A stretch of 64,000 nucleotides of DNA, from contig NZ_PPDD01000004.1 of NCBI RefSeq assembly GCF_002959895.1, forward strand, positions 1-64,000, given 5' to 3'. The stretch is from Veillonella infantium. GTDB lineage: Bacteria > Bacillota > Negativicutes > Veillonellales > Veillonellaceae. This document shows positions 41,369 through 49,044 of the stretch, piece by piece. Positions within the stretch are counted from its first letter, which is position 1, and each line of letters opens with the position of its first letter. The notes beneath the pieces were generated by a model. It ran no database searches. It saw only the letters and a list, made by a program, of their open reading frames with translations, and was not told the DNA's origin. A program made the translations under genes and the position numbers.

Positions 41369-42415
41369 TTGATTCAATTACAACACATTAGTAAAGTCTA
41401 TGAAGGTGCTACTCGTGTGGAAGCTTTAAAAGATATTAGCCTTGACGTTAAGGAAGGTGAAATCTTTGGCATTATCGGTCAATCTGGGGCCGGCAAATCC
41501 ACATTGATTCGATGCATTAATATGCTCGAAGCTCCTACTTCTGGCTCTGTTATCGTCAATGGTACAGATTTAACAACACTTAGCAAATCCGATTTGCGTA
41601 AAGCACGCAAAGATATTGGTATGATTTTCCAACATTTTAATTTATTGTCATCTCGTACAGTATATGATAATGTGGCATTTCCGTTGGAATTACAAGGAAT
41701 GAGCAAATCTGAAATCAAGGAACGCATTACGCCAATCCTTGATATCGTAGGTCTTACTGAGCGTATGAACAATTATCCATCCCAATTATCCGGTGGTCAA
41801 AAACAACGTGTTGGTATCGCTCGTGCCTTAGCGTCTAATCCAAAGGTTCTTCTTTGTGATGAAGCTACATCTGCGCTTGATCCGCAAACAACAGAATCCA
41901 TTTTGAAATTGTTGAAAGATATCAACGAAAAGATGGGCCTTACTATCGTTCTCATCACTCATGAAATGCACGTAATCCGTGAAATTTGTGATCGTGTAGC
42001 GGTTATCGAAGGCGGTGTAATCTTAGAAGAAGGTAGCACTGTTGAAGTGTTTACACATCCTCGTGAAAATACTACAAAAGAATTCATTAGTTCTGTAGTA
42101 AGTGAGAACTTACCGCCAGAAGCGTTAGAGCATTTAGAATTACATGACCAATGGATTGCAGGTACAGCTCCATTAGTACGTCTTAAATTTACAGGCCAAG
42201 CTACGGATGAACCTGTAGTAGCAGGCCTTGTACGACGCTTTAACCTCGATGTAAGTATCCTCTTTGGTGGCATCGACTATATCCAAAATACATGCGTTGG
42301 TCGCCTTATCGTTATCTTGAATGGTGACCCTGAAAATGCTCAAGAGGGCTTAGATTACATCAAAACATTACCAATTGAAAGCGAGGTGATCGGTTATGTC
42401 AGAGCAAATCATTAA
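41369..42415 (+). CDS. metN: Methionine ABC transporter ATPase MetN
   Basis: The 348-residue ATPase powers methionine import. Walker A GQSGAGKST, signature LSGGQKQRVGIARAL, Walker B VLLCDEATSALD and the H-loop LITHEMH are present, followed by a C-terminal NIL regulatory domain (about 265-348) that binds methionine and inhibits transport. The start is TTG at 41369, 8 bases after AAAGGA, with no ATG nearby. metI overlaps its end. The receptor metQ is 12 kb upstream at 28898. Confidence 0.93.
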   Translation: MIQLQHISKVYEGATRVEALKDISLDVKEGEIFGIIGQSGAGKSTLIRCINMLEAPTSGSVIVNGTDLTTLSKSDLRKARKDIGMIFQHFNLLSSRTVYDNVAFPLELQGMSKSEIKERITPILDIVGLTERMNNYPSQLSGGQKQRVGIARALASNPKVLLCDEATSALDPQTTESILKLLKDINEKMGLTIVLITHEMHVIREICDRVAVIEGGVILEEGSTVEVFTHPRENTTKEFISSVVSENLPPEALEHLELHDQWIAGTAPLVRLKFTGQATDEPVVAGLVRRFNLDVSILFGGIDYIQNTCVGRLIVILNGDPENAQEGLDYIKTLPIESEVIGYVRANH

Positions 42416-43049
42416 TCTTCTCATAACTGGGACCCTTGATACATTGCAAATGACCATCATCTCTACAGTCATGGCTATGTTATTTGGTATTCCTCTCGGT
42501 GTTATTTTGGTAGTAACCTCTAAGGGTCATATCTTAGAAAATGTAGCGCTTAATAAGGTGCTAGGTGCTATCGTGAATGCAACGCGTTCCATACCATTTA
42601 TCATCTTGATGGTAGCTATCATTCCATTTACTCGTATGGTGGCAGGCACATCTATTGGTACAACTGCAGCTTGTGTACCTTTAACAATTGCAGCAATACC
42701 ATTCTTAGCGCGCCTTGTGGAAACATCTATTAAAGATATTAACTTTGGTGTTATTGAGGCAGCTCAATCTATGGGGGCAAGTCCACTCCAAATTATTTGG
42801 AAAGTATTATTACCTGAAGCATTGCCTACGATTATCGACAATGTAACGGTTCTAATCGTTAATCTCATCAGTTATTCTGCGATGGCAGGTGCAATCGGCG
42901 GCGGTGGCCTTGGTGATATTGCTATCCGATATGGTTATCAACGCTTCCAAGCTGATATTATGATTGCTACCATCATTATCTTGGTCATTTTGGTACAATT
43001 AGTACAAATGATTGGTGATGCATGGTCTAAAGCGATGAATAAGAAGTAG
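42396..43049 (+). CDS. metI: Methionine ABC transporter permease MetI
   Basis: The 217-residue permease has five membrane segments and the coupling motif EAAQSMGASPLQIIWKVLLP. ISYSAMAGAIGGGGLGDIAIRYGYQRF is the conserved C-terminal MetI stretch; it is translated from within the last 20 bases of metN. Confidence 0.94.
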   Translation: MSEQIINLLITGTLDTLQMTIISTVMAMLFGIPLGVILVVTSKGHILENVALNKVLGAIVNATRSIPFIILMVAIIPFTRMVAGTSIGTTAACVPLTIAAIPFLARLVETSIKDINFGVIEAAQSMGASPLQIIWKVLLPEALPTIIDNVTVLIVNLISYSAMAGAIGGGGLGDIAIRYGYQRFQADIMIATIIILVILVQLVQMIGDAWSKAMNKK

Positions 43050-43058
43050 GAGGCTCCT

Positions 43059-43355
43059 ATGAGTATCAATGAAAAATTGAGAAGTCAACAAAACGATGAG
43101 TTATTCACCGCTATTTTAACGCTTGAAAATACTGAGGAATGCTATGCATTTTTTGAAGATATTTGTACGATTAATGAATTAAAAGCCTTATCTCAACGCT
43201 TGCAAGTAGCAAAAATGTTACGCGCAGGGGATAGCTATGAAAAAATCGTAGAAGAAACAGGCGCCAGTACGGCAACGATTAGCCGTGTAAAACGATGCCT
43301 AGTTTATGGTGCTGATGGCTATACATTAGCGCTAGATCGTTTAGGTGCAAAATAA
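43059..43355 (+). CDS. TrpR/YerC-like DNA-binding protein
   Basis: The 98-residue product has the TrpR-superfamily helix-turn-helix: LSQRLQVAKMLRAGDSYEKI, then ETGASTATISRVKRC. YerC-type members are known in Firmicutes; their targets are unclear. It starts 9 bases after metI with AGGAGG, so it may regulate the met genes, but no operator was found. The Trp-binding pocket was not assessed. Confidence 0.85.
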   Translation: MSINEKLRSQQNDELFTAILTLENTEECYAFFEDICTINELKALSQRLQVAKMLRAGDSYEKIVEETGASTATISRVKRCLVYGADGYTLALDRLGAK

Positions 43356-43420
43356 TATAAACTAGCATGACAACGGTGGCCCTTTGGCGACCGTTGATGT
43401 GCTATCTGTAGGAGGTTTAT

Positions 43421-44215
43421 ATGGAGTGGCTCATTGAGGTAACAGGTTTACCATTTGATATCCTTATACTCATTTTGCTCGCTATAGCAGGTGCTTTTGC
43501 AGGCTTTGTAGACTCCATTGTGGGCGGCGGTGGACTCATTTCGGTTCCGGCCATGTTATTAACAAATCTTCCGCCTAGTATGGCCTTGGGCAGTAATAAA
43601 TTATCCAGTATTTTTGGTGCTGGCAGTGCATCTATTACGTTCTTGCGAAATCATATGGTTGATTTTTCGTTAGTTCGTAAACTATTGCCATTTACCTTTA
43701 TTGGTTCTATGATTGGTACATTAGCGGTTGTATCGTTGCCACCATTATATGTGAAGCCAATTATAATCATCCTGCTCGTTTGTGTCACACTTTTTGTGGT
43801 ATTCAAAAAGGACTGGGGTGAGGTGAACCGCACTTCTGCAGTGGCAGGAAAAGCATTGTATATTTGCATGGCTTTTGCTCTTGGTATTGGTATTTATGAT
43901 GGTTTTATTGGCCCTGGTACAGGTACATTTTTGATTATGGGCTTTATCTTTACTGGTTTTGATTTTTTACATGCTTCTGCAAATGCAAAAATATTGAATT
44001 TTACTAGTAATTTAGCATCGTTAATCGTTTTTTTGTATTTAGGTCACGTCAATATTAAGTACGGTCTAGCCACAGGTGTTGGACAAATTATAGGTGCTTA
44101 TTTAGGCTCTCATTTAGCTATTGCTAAAGGATCGTCGTTGGTACGTGTTGTATTCTTGTCGGTAACGACAGTTATGTTGTTGAAATTAGTCTATGATTAT
44201 GTTTCAACATTATAG
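43421..44215 (+). CDS. TauE/SafE family sulfite/organosulfur exporter-like protein
   Basis: The 264-residue membrane protein has about eight segments in two halves. The first half carries GAFAGFVDSIVGGGGLISVPA and the second GIYDGFIGPGTGTFLIMGF, the family's paired motifs. TauE/SafE proteins export sulfite, sulfoacetate or related anions. AGGAGG precedes the ATG. It is followed 11 bases later by an SDR gene. Confidence 0.9.
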   Translation: MEWLIEVTGLPFDILILILLAIAGAFAGFVDSIVGGGGLISVPAMLLTNLPPSMALGSNKLSSIFGAGSASITFLRNHMVDFSLVRKLLPFTFIGSMIGTLAVVSLPPLYVKPIIIILLVCVTLFVVFKKDWGEVNRTSAVAGKALYICMAFALGIGIYDGFIGPGTGTFLIMGFIFTGFDFLHASANAKILNFTSNLASLIVFLYLGHVNIKYGLATGVGQIIGAYLGSHLAIAKGSSLVRVVFLSVTTVMLLKLVYDYVSTL

Positions 44216-44226
44216 GAGGGCAAGGT

Positions 44227-44994
44227 ATGCCTCATAAAAGTGATGTACAAGTGGCATTGATTAGTGGTGGCACATCAGGAATTGGCTTTGCTACTGCGAA
44301 ACTACTTCTAAAAGAAGGTTGGTGTGTCGTCATCAATGGTCGTGATGAAAAGTCAGGACAAAAAGCTAAGATGAAATTGCGTCGCTATTCTTCAAGGGTA
44401 CAGTATGTACAAGGGGATGTATCTAAGATTGAAGATTGCCAGCGTATTGTAAAAGAAACTGTCAAATTATTTGGTGGTGTATCTGCTCTCGTAACAGCGG
44501 CAGGCTATTATGAGGAAGAGCTTCTAGCAGATGTGACAGAGGCGGCCTTTGATGAAATGTTTGGCACCAATGTGAAAGGTACGGTTTTCTTGTGCCAAGC
44601 GGCATTGCCTTATTTGCGCGCTACAAAGGGCAGCATTGTAACAGTAGCCAGTGATGCAGGATTGCAAGGTAACGTAGCTTGTTCTGTATACGGCGCTTCG
44701 AAAGGGGCGGTGGTAAGCTTTACGAAGTCTTTATCGCTAGAAATGGCACCCCATAATGTACGCGTTAACTGCGTGTGTCCAGGTGATGTAGATACCTCCT
44801 TAGTAGATAAGCAAATTGCAAATGCTCAACAAGATGCAGAGGCTGCCAAGGCTGAAATGGGGCAACATTATCCACTAGGTCGGATTGGCCAACCTCATGA
44901 GATTGGAGAGGTAATTGTATTTTTATTGAGTAGTAAAGCTTCTTTTGTAACGGGCGCTGCTTGGACTATTGATGGTGGTCTCACTAGTTGGTAA
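44227..44994 (+). CDS. Short-chain dehydrogenase/reductase
   Basis: The 255-residue Rossmann-fold enzyme has the cofactor motif SGGTSGIG near residue 13, structural AAGYY, catalytic Ser in TVASDAG and YGASKGAV (Tyr/Lys). The NGRDE basic residue after the second strand hints at NADP(H) use. It resembles FabG-type reductases but its substrate is unknown. AGGAGG precedes the ATG. It may form an operon with the TauE-like gene. Confidence 0.88.
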   Translation: MPHKSDVQVALISGGTSGIGFATAKLLLKEGWCVVINGRDEKSGQKAKMKLRRYSSRVQYVQGDVSKIEDCQRIVKETVKLFGGVSALVTAAGYYEEELLADVTEAAFDEMFGTNVKGTVFLCQAALPYLRATKGSIVTVASDAGLQGNVACSVYGASKGAVVSFTKSLSLEMAPHNVRVNCVCPGDVDTSLVDKQIANAQQDAEAAKAEMGQHYPLGRIGQPHEIGEVIVFLLSSKASFVTGAAWTIDGGLTSW

Positions 44995-45131
44995 TATTGA
45001 AAATCTTAGATGATATTTTACTTTTTAAAACTTGGAATAATTGTAAAAATTCATTCCCCTTATATCAATAGAATGGTATAATAATACTAATAATATGACC
45101 TATAGTTGGTTCACAACAAAGGAGAATACTT

Positions 45132-45983
45132 ATGGCAGAATATAATGGCGTAACACTTGAGCCACTTATGGATGGTTCTCAAGATCGTGACTATCAAGTT
45201 GAACAATTTATTTTCTGGGGCGCAAGTCGTGCAGCAGCATTGGCTTTGTCTCCTAAATTCAGCAGTGTTGCTTTGTGCGCCAATGCAACGTATATGGTAA
45301 CTCGCATTGCACATCTTTACGAAGTAGAATTGCAATCTGGTGCCGTAGTGGGTCTAGTTGGTGGTCTTAGCACAGCTGTAGGTACAGCGGCTATTTCTCT
45401 TCTTATTCCTCTAAAAGCAGTTCGCGTTCCTGTAGCAGTTGGTTTAACATATGCTATTGGTAAAATTGCTCACATTTGGATCCAAGATGGTATGCCTTCT
45501 GATATCGAACGTTATAAACCAATGGTTGCTGAATTCCTTGAAAGCGGTAAAGCTATAGCAGGTGATATCATCCGTGATGCAGGCGCTAGCATTCCTTTCA
45601 CACAAGGTCAACGCGACGTTTGGGCTGGTATTGCTAATGAAACAGGTCTTGCTAAAGAAACTTTGAAACAAGTTTACGAAGAAAAAGTAACACCTGCTAT
45701 CGATAAATGGAATAACGAAACAAAATATCAAATCCATGACAATGCAGCAGAAGTTGTGGCGAAAGTAACCGATGCGGCAAAAGAGAAAATTGATGTTGCT
45801 AAAGAAAATATTGATGTAGCTAAAGAATTAGCTAAAGGTGGCGTAGAAGTAGCTAAAGCTTCTGCACAAGCTGCAGTAGAAACTGCAAAAACTAAAGCTA
45901 ATGATGCTGTTGAAACAGCAAAAGATGTTGCTACAAACACTGTTAATACAGCAAAAGATAAAATTGGTGGTTTGCGCAAATAG
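45132..45983 (+). CDS. Hypothetical protein with membrane core and amphipathic 11-mer helix tail
   Basis: The 283-residue product has no signal peptide. Residues about 70-120 are hydrophobic (VVGLVGGLSTAVGTAAISLL and VPVAVGLTYAIGKIAHI), loosely like DUF697-type membrane proteins. The C-terminal third is an Ala/Lys/Val/Thr helix (VAKENIDVAKELAKGGVEVA and similar) with LEA- or phasin-like 11-residue periodicity. It could coat membranes, lipid or polymer. Co-directional with a DUF1232 gene 19 bases later. Family not recognised. Confidence 0.65.
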   Translation: MAEYNGVTLEPLMDGSQDRDYQVEQFIFWGASRAAALALSPKFSSVALCANATYMVTRIAHLYEVELQSGAVVGLVGGLSTAVGTAAISLLIPLKAVRVPVAVGLTYAIGKIAHIWIQDGMPSDIERYKPMVAEFLESGKAIAGDIIRDAGASIPFTQGQRDVWAGIANETGLAKETLKQVYEEKVTPAIDKWNNETKYQIHDNAAEVVAKVTDAAKEKIDVAKENIDVAKELAKGGVEVAKASAQAAVETAKTKANDAVETAKDVATNTVNTAKDKIGGLRK

Positions 45984-46002
45984 GCGCTAAAGGATTATGA
46001 AG

Positions 46003-46347
46003 ATGAATCCATTAAAAATTATTACATATGGTAAGTATTTTAACGAATCTAAATTTGCCGCTTTCTTAGGGCGATATGGGAAGAAACTTGCCTTTGTACA
46101 ACGAGCAGTGACCTTGTTCCTTTGTATGCGTGATAAGGACACTCCAAAATATGTAAAAGCAGTCATTGCTGGTGCCTTAGGGTATCTTGTATTACCTATT
46201 GATATTGTACCGGATACAATTCCCGTATTAGGTTGGATAGATGATGTAGCGGTGCTTGGCCTTGCTTTTAAGGTGGCCAATCGCTATATTAAAACTAGTC
46301 ATCAAGAAGAGGCCAAAAAATACTTCCCATTTGGTGGCAGTAACTAG
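46003..46347 (+). CDS. YkvA/DUF1232 family protein
   Basis: The 114-residue product has the DUF1232 core VKAVIAGALGYLVLPIDIVP followed by DTIPVLGWIDDVAVLGLAF, with one or two membrane-associated helices. Function is unknown. AAAGGA lies 8 bases before ATG 46003 and only 2 before ATG 45997, so the former is preferred. It is probably co-transcribed with the preceding amphipathic-helix protein. Confidence 0.85.
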   Translation: MNPLKIITYGKYFNESKFAAFLGRYGKKLAFVQRAVTLFLCMRDKDTPKYVKAVIAGALGYLVLPIDIVPDTIPVLGWIDDVAVLGLAFKVANRYIKTSHQEEAKKYFPFGGSN

Positions 46348-46359
46348 CTTTTAACCATT

Positions 46360-46398
46360 AAGGCAGTTTGATCCGTTGCGGTTGAACTGCCTTTATTT
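46360..46398 (+). terminator. Terminator after the DUF1232 gene
   Basis: The stem AAGGCAGTT/AACTGCCTT with a 16-base loop has a TTATTTATTT tail. Confidence 0.75.
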
Positions 46399-46465
46399 AT
46401 TTGACACACTAAAGTAATAGAGATACAATGAAGATTGTATTCTATGAAAAAAGAAGGAAAAATTT

Positions 46466-46885
46466 ATGCATATTGCTTCAGTAAATGTACGCTTTTACGA
46501 AACCGATATGATGGGCATTGCGCACCATAGTAATCATTTTAGATGGTTTGAAATGGCACGTATTGAATTCCTTCGTCAAATCGGTGTAACCCTGTGGGAT
46601 ATGATGAATGAGGATATTGTATTTCCCATTATGAACGTATCTTGCAATTATAAAGAACCAGCAAATTTTGATGATGAGCTTCATATTGAAACGTATCTAG
46701 TTAAGATGACACGTGCACAGATGGTATTTCGTTATCGTATGCGCCGTGCCAGTGATGGTGCTCTCCTAGCTACGGGAGAGACTAAGAATGCATTTATGTC
46801 AAAATCAACAGGTAAAATTGTGCGATTAGACGATACTTTTTATCAGCCAATGTTAGCAGCTGTTGAGGAGATGCCTAATGAGTAA
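46466..46885 (+). CDS. Acyl-CoA thioesterase, 4-hydroxybenzoyl-CoA thioesterase (YbgC-like) family
   Basis: The 139-residue hotdog-fold protein starts VNVRFYETDMMGIAHHSNHF, with the catalytic Asp and the hotdog helix, as in YbgC/4HBT enzymes. It hydrolyses acyl-CoA thioesters; its substrate is unknown. GAAGGAA precedes the ATG. Its last eight bases overlap the racemase gene, so translation is coupled. Confidence 0.88.
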   Translation: MHIASVNVRFYETDMMGIAHHSNHFRWFEMARIEFLRQIGVTLWDMMNEDIVFPIMNVSCNYKEPANFDDELHIETYLVKMTRAQMVFRYRMRRASDGALLATGETKNAFMSKSTGKIVRLDDTFYQPMLAAVEEMPNE

Positions 46886-47681
46886 TGTACAACAATTGCC
46901 TATCGGTGTATTCGACTCCGGTGTGGGTGGGCTATCTGTTTTAAAGGTTTTACAAGAACAATTTCCTAATGAAGATTTTATCTATATTGGCGATAACGCG
47001 AACAATCCTGTGGGAAATCGCAGTGATGATGAAATTACATATTTAGCTTGTCATATTGCAGAGGCTCTTGAAAAACAGCCTGTAAAATTGATGGTTATTG
47101 CTTGTAATACGTTTACTGTTGTAGCACTTGATGCGGTACGAGAACGCGTGTCTGTACCCGTTATTGGTGTGTCACAAGGCGTGAAAACAGCGATTAGTCA
47201 AAGTAAAAGTAAGACCATTGGTATCATGGCGACGGTGGCGACTGTGAATAGCCATATTCATAAACACGTAGCCCTCGAAGTTGATCATGAAGTTCTTGTT
47301 TGGGAACAACCTTGTCCTGAATTGGCAGGTCTCATTGAGCAAGGCCATTTAGATGATTATTTTGTACGTGATGTATGTACTGACTATTTAGAGCCTTTAT
47401 TATCTCGAGAAATTGAGGTCGTAGTTTTGGGCTGTACTCATTTCCCATTTGTACAACCTTTGCTAGAGGAACTGACGTCAGGGCGTATTCAATTTATTGA
47501 CCCTGCTTTTGAAACGAGTGAATTGGTTCGCCGTAGATTAGAGAGTAAAGATTTGTTTAATCCTCAAAAATCTGCAGGTACTGTAACATTGTATTTTACA
47601 AAGGATATTGAGCTTGGTGATACGCTGAGTGCCTCTTTCCTTGATACAAGTCGTCGCAGCATTGAACATATTACATTATAA
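46878..47681 (+). CDS. murI: Glutamate racemase
   Basis: MurI converts L- to D-glutamate for peptidoglycan. The 267-residue product has both catalytic cysteines, Cys76 (VIACNTFT) and Cys186 (VVLGCTHFP), and the N-terminal IGVFDSGVGGLSV. The usual GD-x-AR-x-PYG-(x)-(K/R)S loop is altered to GDNANNPVGNRS, so its substrate range may differ; aspartate/glutamate racemase is the alternative. Start ATG 46878 lies inside the thioesterase gene; frame from 46863 is less likely. Confidence 0.82.
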   Translation: MSNVQQLPIGVFDSGVGGLSVLKVLQEQFPNEDFIYIGDNANNPVGNRSDDEITYLACHIAEALEKQPVKLMVIACNTFTVVALDAVRERVSVPVIGVSQGVKTAISQSKSKTIGIMATVATVNSHIHKHVALEVDHEVLVWEQPCPELAGLIEQGHLDDYFVRDVCTDYLEPLLSREIEVVVLGCTHFPFVQPLLEELTSGRIQFIDPAFETSELVRRRLESKDLFNPQKSAGTVTLYFTKDIELGDTLSASFLDTSRRSIEHITL

Positions 47682-47693
47682 AGGAGATGCCCT

Positions 47694-48233
47694 ATGTGGT
47701 TTTATAACATCCTAAGTTTTGTAATAGCTATTATTGTGGCTATTGCAGCTTTGTATTTATTATTCCGTTTATTTGTATTGAAACAAGGTAATGAAAAGAT
47801 TATCTTAATACCAAAACGAGCAACAAACTTCCAAGTATCTGATCGTAATTTTGAATCTATTACTTTGTTCTGTGATATTCCGTTTGTAAACAAAGGTCGT
47901 CAACTTGGTACAATTATGGATTTATTCCCACGTCCATTGTTACCTGAGGAACATTTTGATGCTGTGAAAGTCAATGCATGGGCTATGGATATTAACCGCC
48001 CTCGTCATGATGGTTATTTTGAAGCTGTTATTATCAAACCTCGAAAAGGCGGTACGATTCGTGTATTCGTTACATTGACAGGTAAAAATGGGAATATTCG
48101 TGAAGATATTAAGGGCTTCCCTTATATGGACATCGATATTTACTATCAAATCGTAGGTCGTACAGATTATCATATTGATAAACAACGTATTCGTTTGACT
48201 GCTGAAGAAGTGCAAGCAGCATTGGTTCAATAA
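47694..48233 (+). CDS. Membrane-anchored hypothetical protein
   Basis: The 179-residue product has one N-terminal membrane segment (about 5-27) and a soluble domain of about 145 residues with mixed strand patterns (FESITLFCDIPFVNKGRQ, GTIRVFVTLTG, MDIDIYYQIVGRTDYHI). I recognise no family. It lies 12 bases after murI and 12 bases before a CofE-like gene, all with strong ribosome-binding sites, so one operon is likely. Confidence 0.65.
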   Translation: MWFYNILSFVIAIIVAIAALYLLFRLFVLKQGNEKIILIPKRATNFQVSDRNFESITLFCDIPFVNKGRQLGTIMDLFPRPLLPEEHFDAVKVNAWAMDINRPRHDGYFEAVIIKPRKGGTIRVFVTLTGKNGNIREDIKGFPYMDIDIYYQIVGRTDYHIDKQRIRLTAEEVQAALVQ

Positions 48234-48245
48234 GGAGGCATAACA

Positions 48246-48896
48246 ATGGCAGAATTAGAGTTAGTATGTGTGCCAACACGTATTCTTACAGATAATGATG
48301 ACATCGTGGATGCTATCGTTGAATTTGGCGGTCATAATATTGGACCTGAAGATATCGTATGTGTAGCTGAATCTGTAGTAGCTATTACACAAGGTCGTTT
48401 TACTCGTCCTGAAGAGTTAAATGTTTGCTGGCAAGCTCGTTTAATCAATCGTTTTATCCATCCAGATGGCTCTATGGCGTCCATTTATGGCATGCAATCC
48501 GCTATGAATCTAGATGGTAAATGGAAAGTATTGGGTGCCTTCATTTTAGGTGCTATTGCTAAAATTTTCCGCAAACCAGGTGTATTCTATGCAATTGCTC
48601 GCGCTGCATCCTTAACTGATGATGTAACTGGTACAATGCCTCCATTTGACAAGCACATCGTATTTGGTCCAAAGGACCCAGATAAAGTAGCTGAGAAAAT
48701 CGTATCTCGCACAGGCTGTTATGGCGCTGTTGTAGCTGACGTTAATGATTTGAAACGTTCCGCTGTGTTAGGTACAAGCCGTGGCATTGACGGTAATAAA
48801 ATTGCACAATTGTTGATTGACAATCCATTTGGTAATGATAGCCAAATGACTCCGATTGTTATCATTAAAAATTACGCATCTGTATCTGGTAAATAA
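48246..48896 (+). CDS. Coenzyme F420-0:gamma-glutamyl ligase-like (CofE family) protein
   Basis: The 216-residue product has CofE-fold motifs: VCVAESVVAITQGRF near the start, SLTDDVTGTMPPFDKHIVFG in the middle and GAVVADVNDLKRSAVLGTSRG. CofE adds glutamate to F420, but no F420 genes are seen in this window and Negativicutes are not known F420 producers, so a different amide ligation is more likely. It is last in the murI group. Confidence 0.8.
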   Translation: MAELELVCVPTRILTDNDDIVDAIVEFGGHNIGPEDIVCVAESVVAITQGRFTRPEELNVCWQARLINRFIHPDGSMASIYGMQSAMNLDGKWKVLGAFILGAIAKIFRKPGVFYAIARAASLTDDVTGTMPPFDKHIVFGPKDPDKVAEKIVSRTGCYGAVVADVNDLKRSAVLGTSRGIDGNKIAQLLIDNPFGNDSQMTPIVIIKNYASVSGK

Positions 48897-48898
48897 CA

Positions 48899-48941
48899 GA
48901 AGGCTGTACTCATCACATAGAGATGGGGACAGCCTTTTTTT
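48899..48941 (+). terminator. Terminator of the murI-CofE-like operon
   Basis: The two-part stem AAGGCTGT/ACAGCCTT, with inner CTCATC/GATGGG, is followed by a run of Ts. Confidence 0.88.
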
Positions 48942-49044
48942 ATGTTGCGTGGATAAATGGGATTTATATGTTAAATTGATGGAGCCCATTTAGTTCAATA
49001 ATTGAGTTTGTAAGGGACTCTATAAATTCTAATAAGGAGGTTTT

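Noticed and set aside
43371-43393. CAACGGT/ACCGTTG hairpin between the YerC-like and TauE-like genes
   Set aside because: It lacks a T-run and is too short to call a terminator; may be chance.
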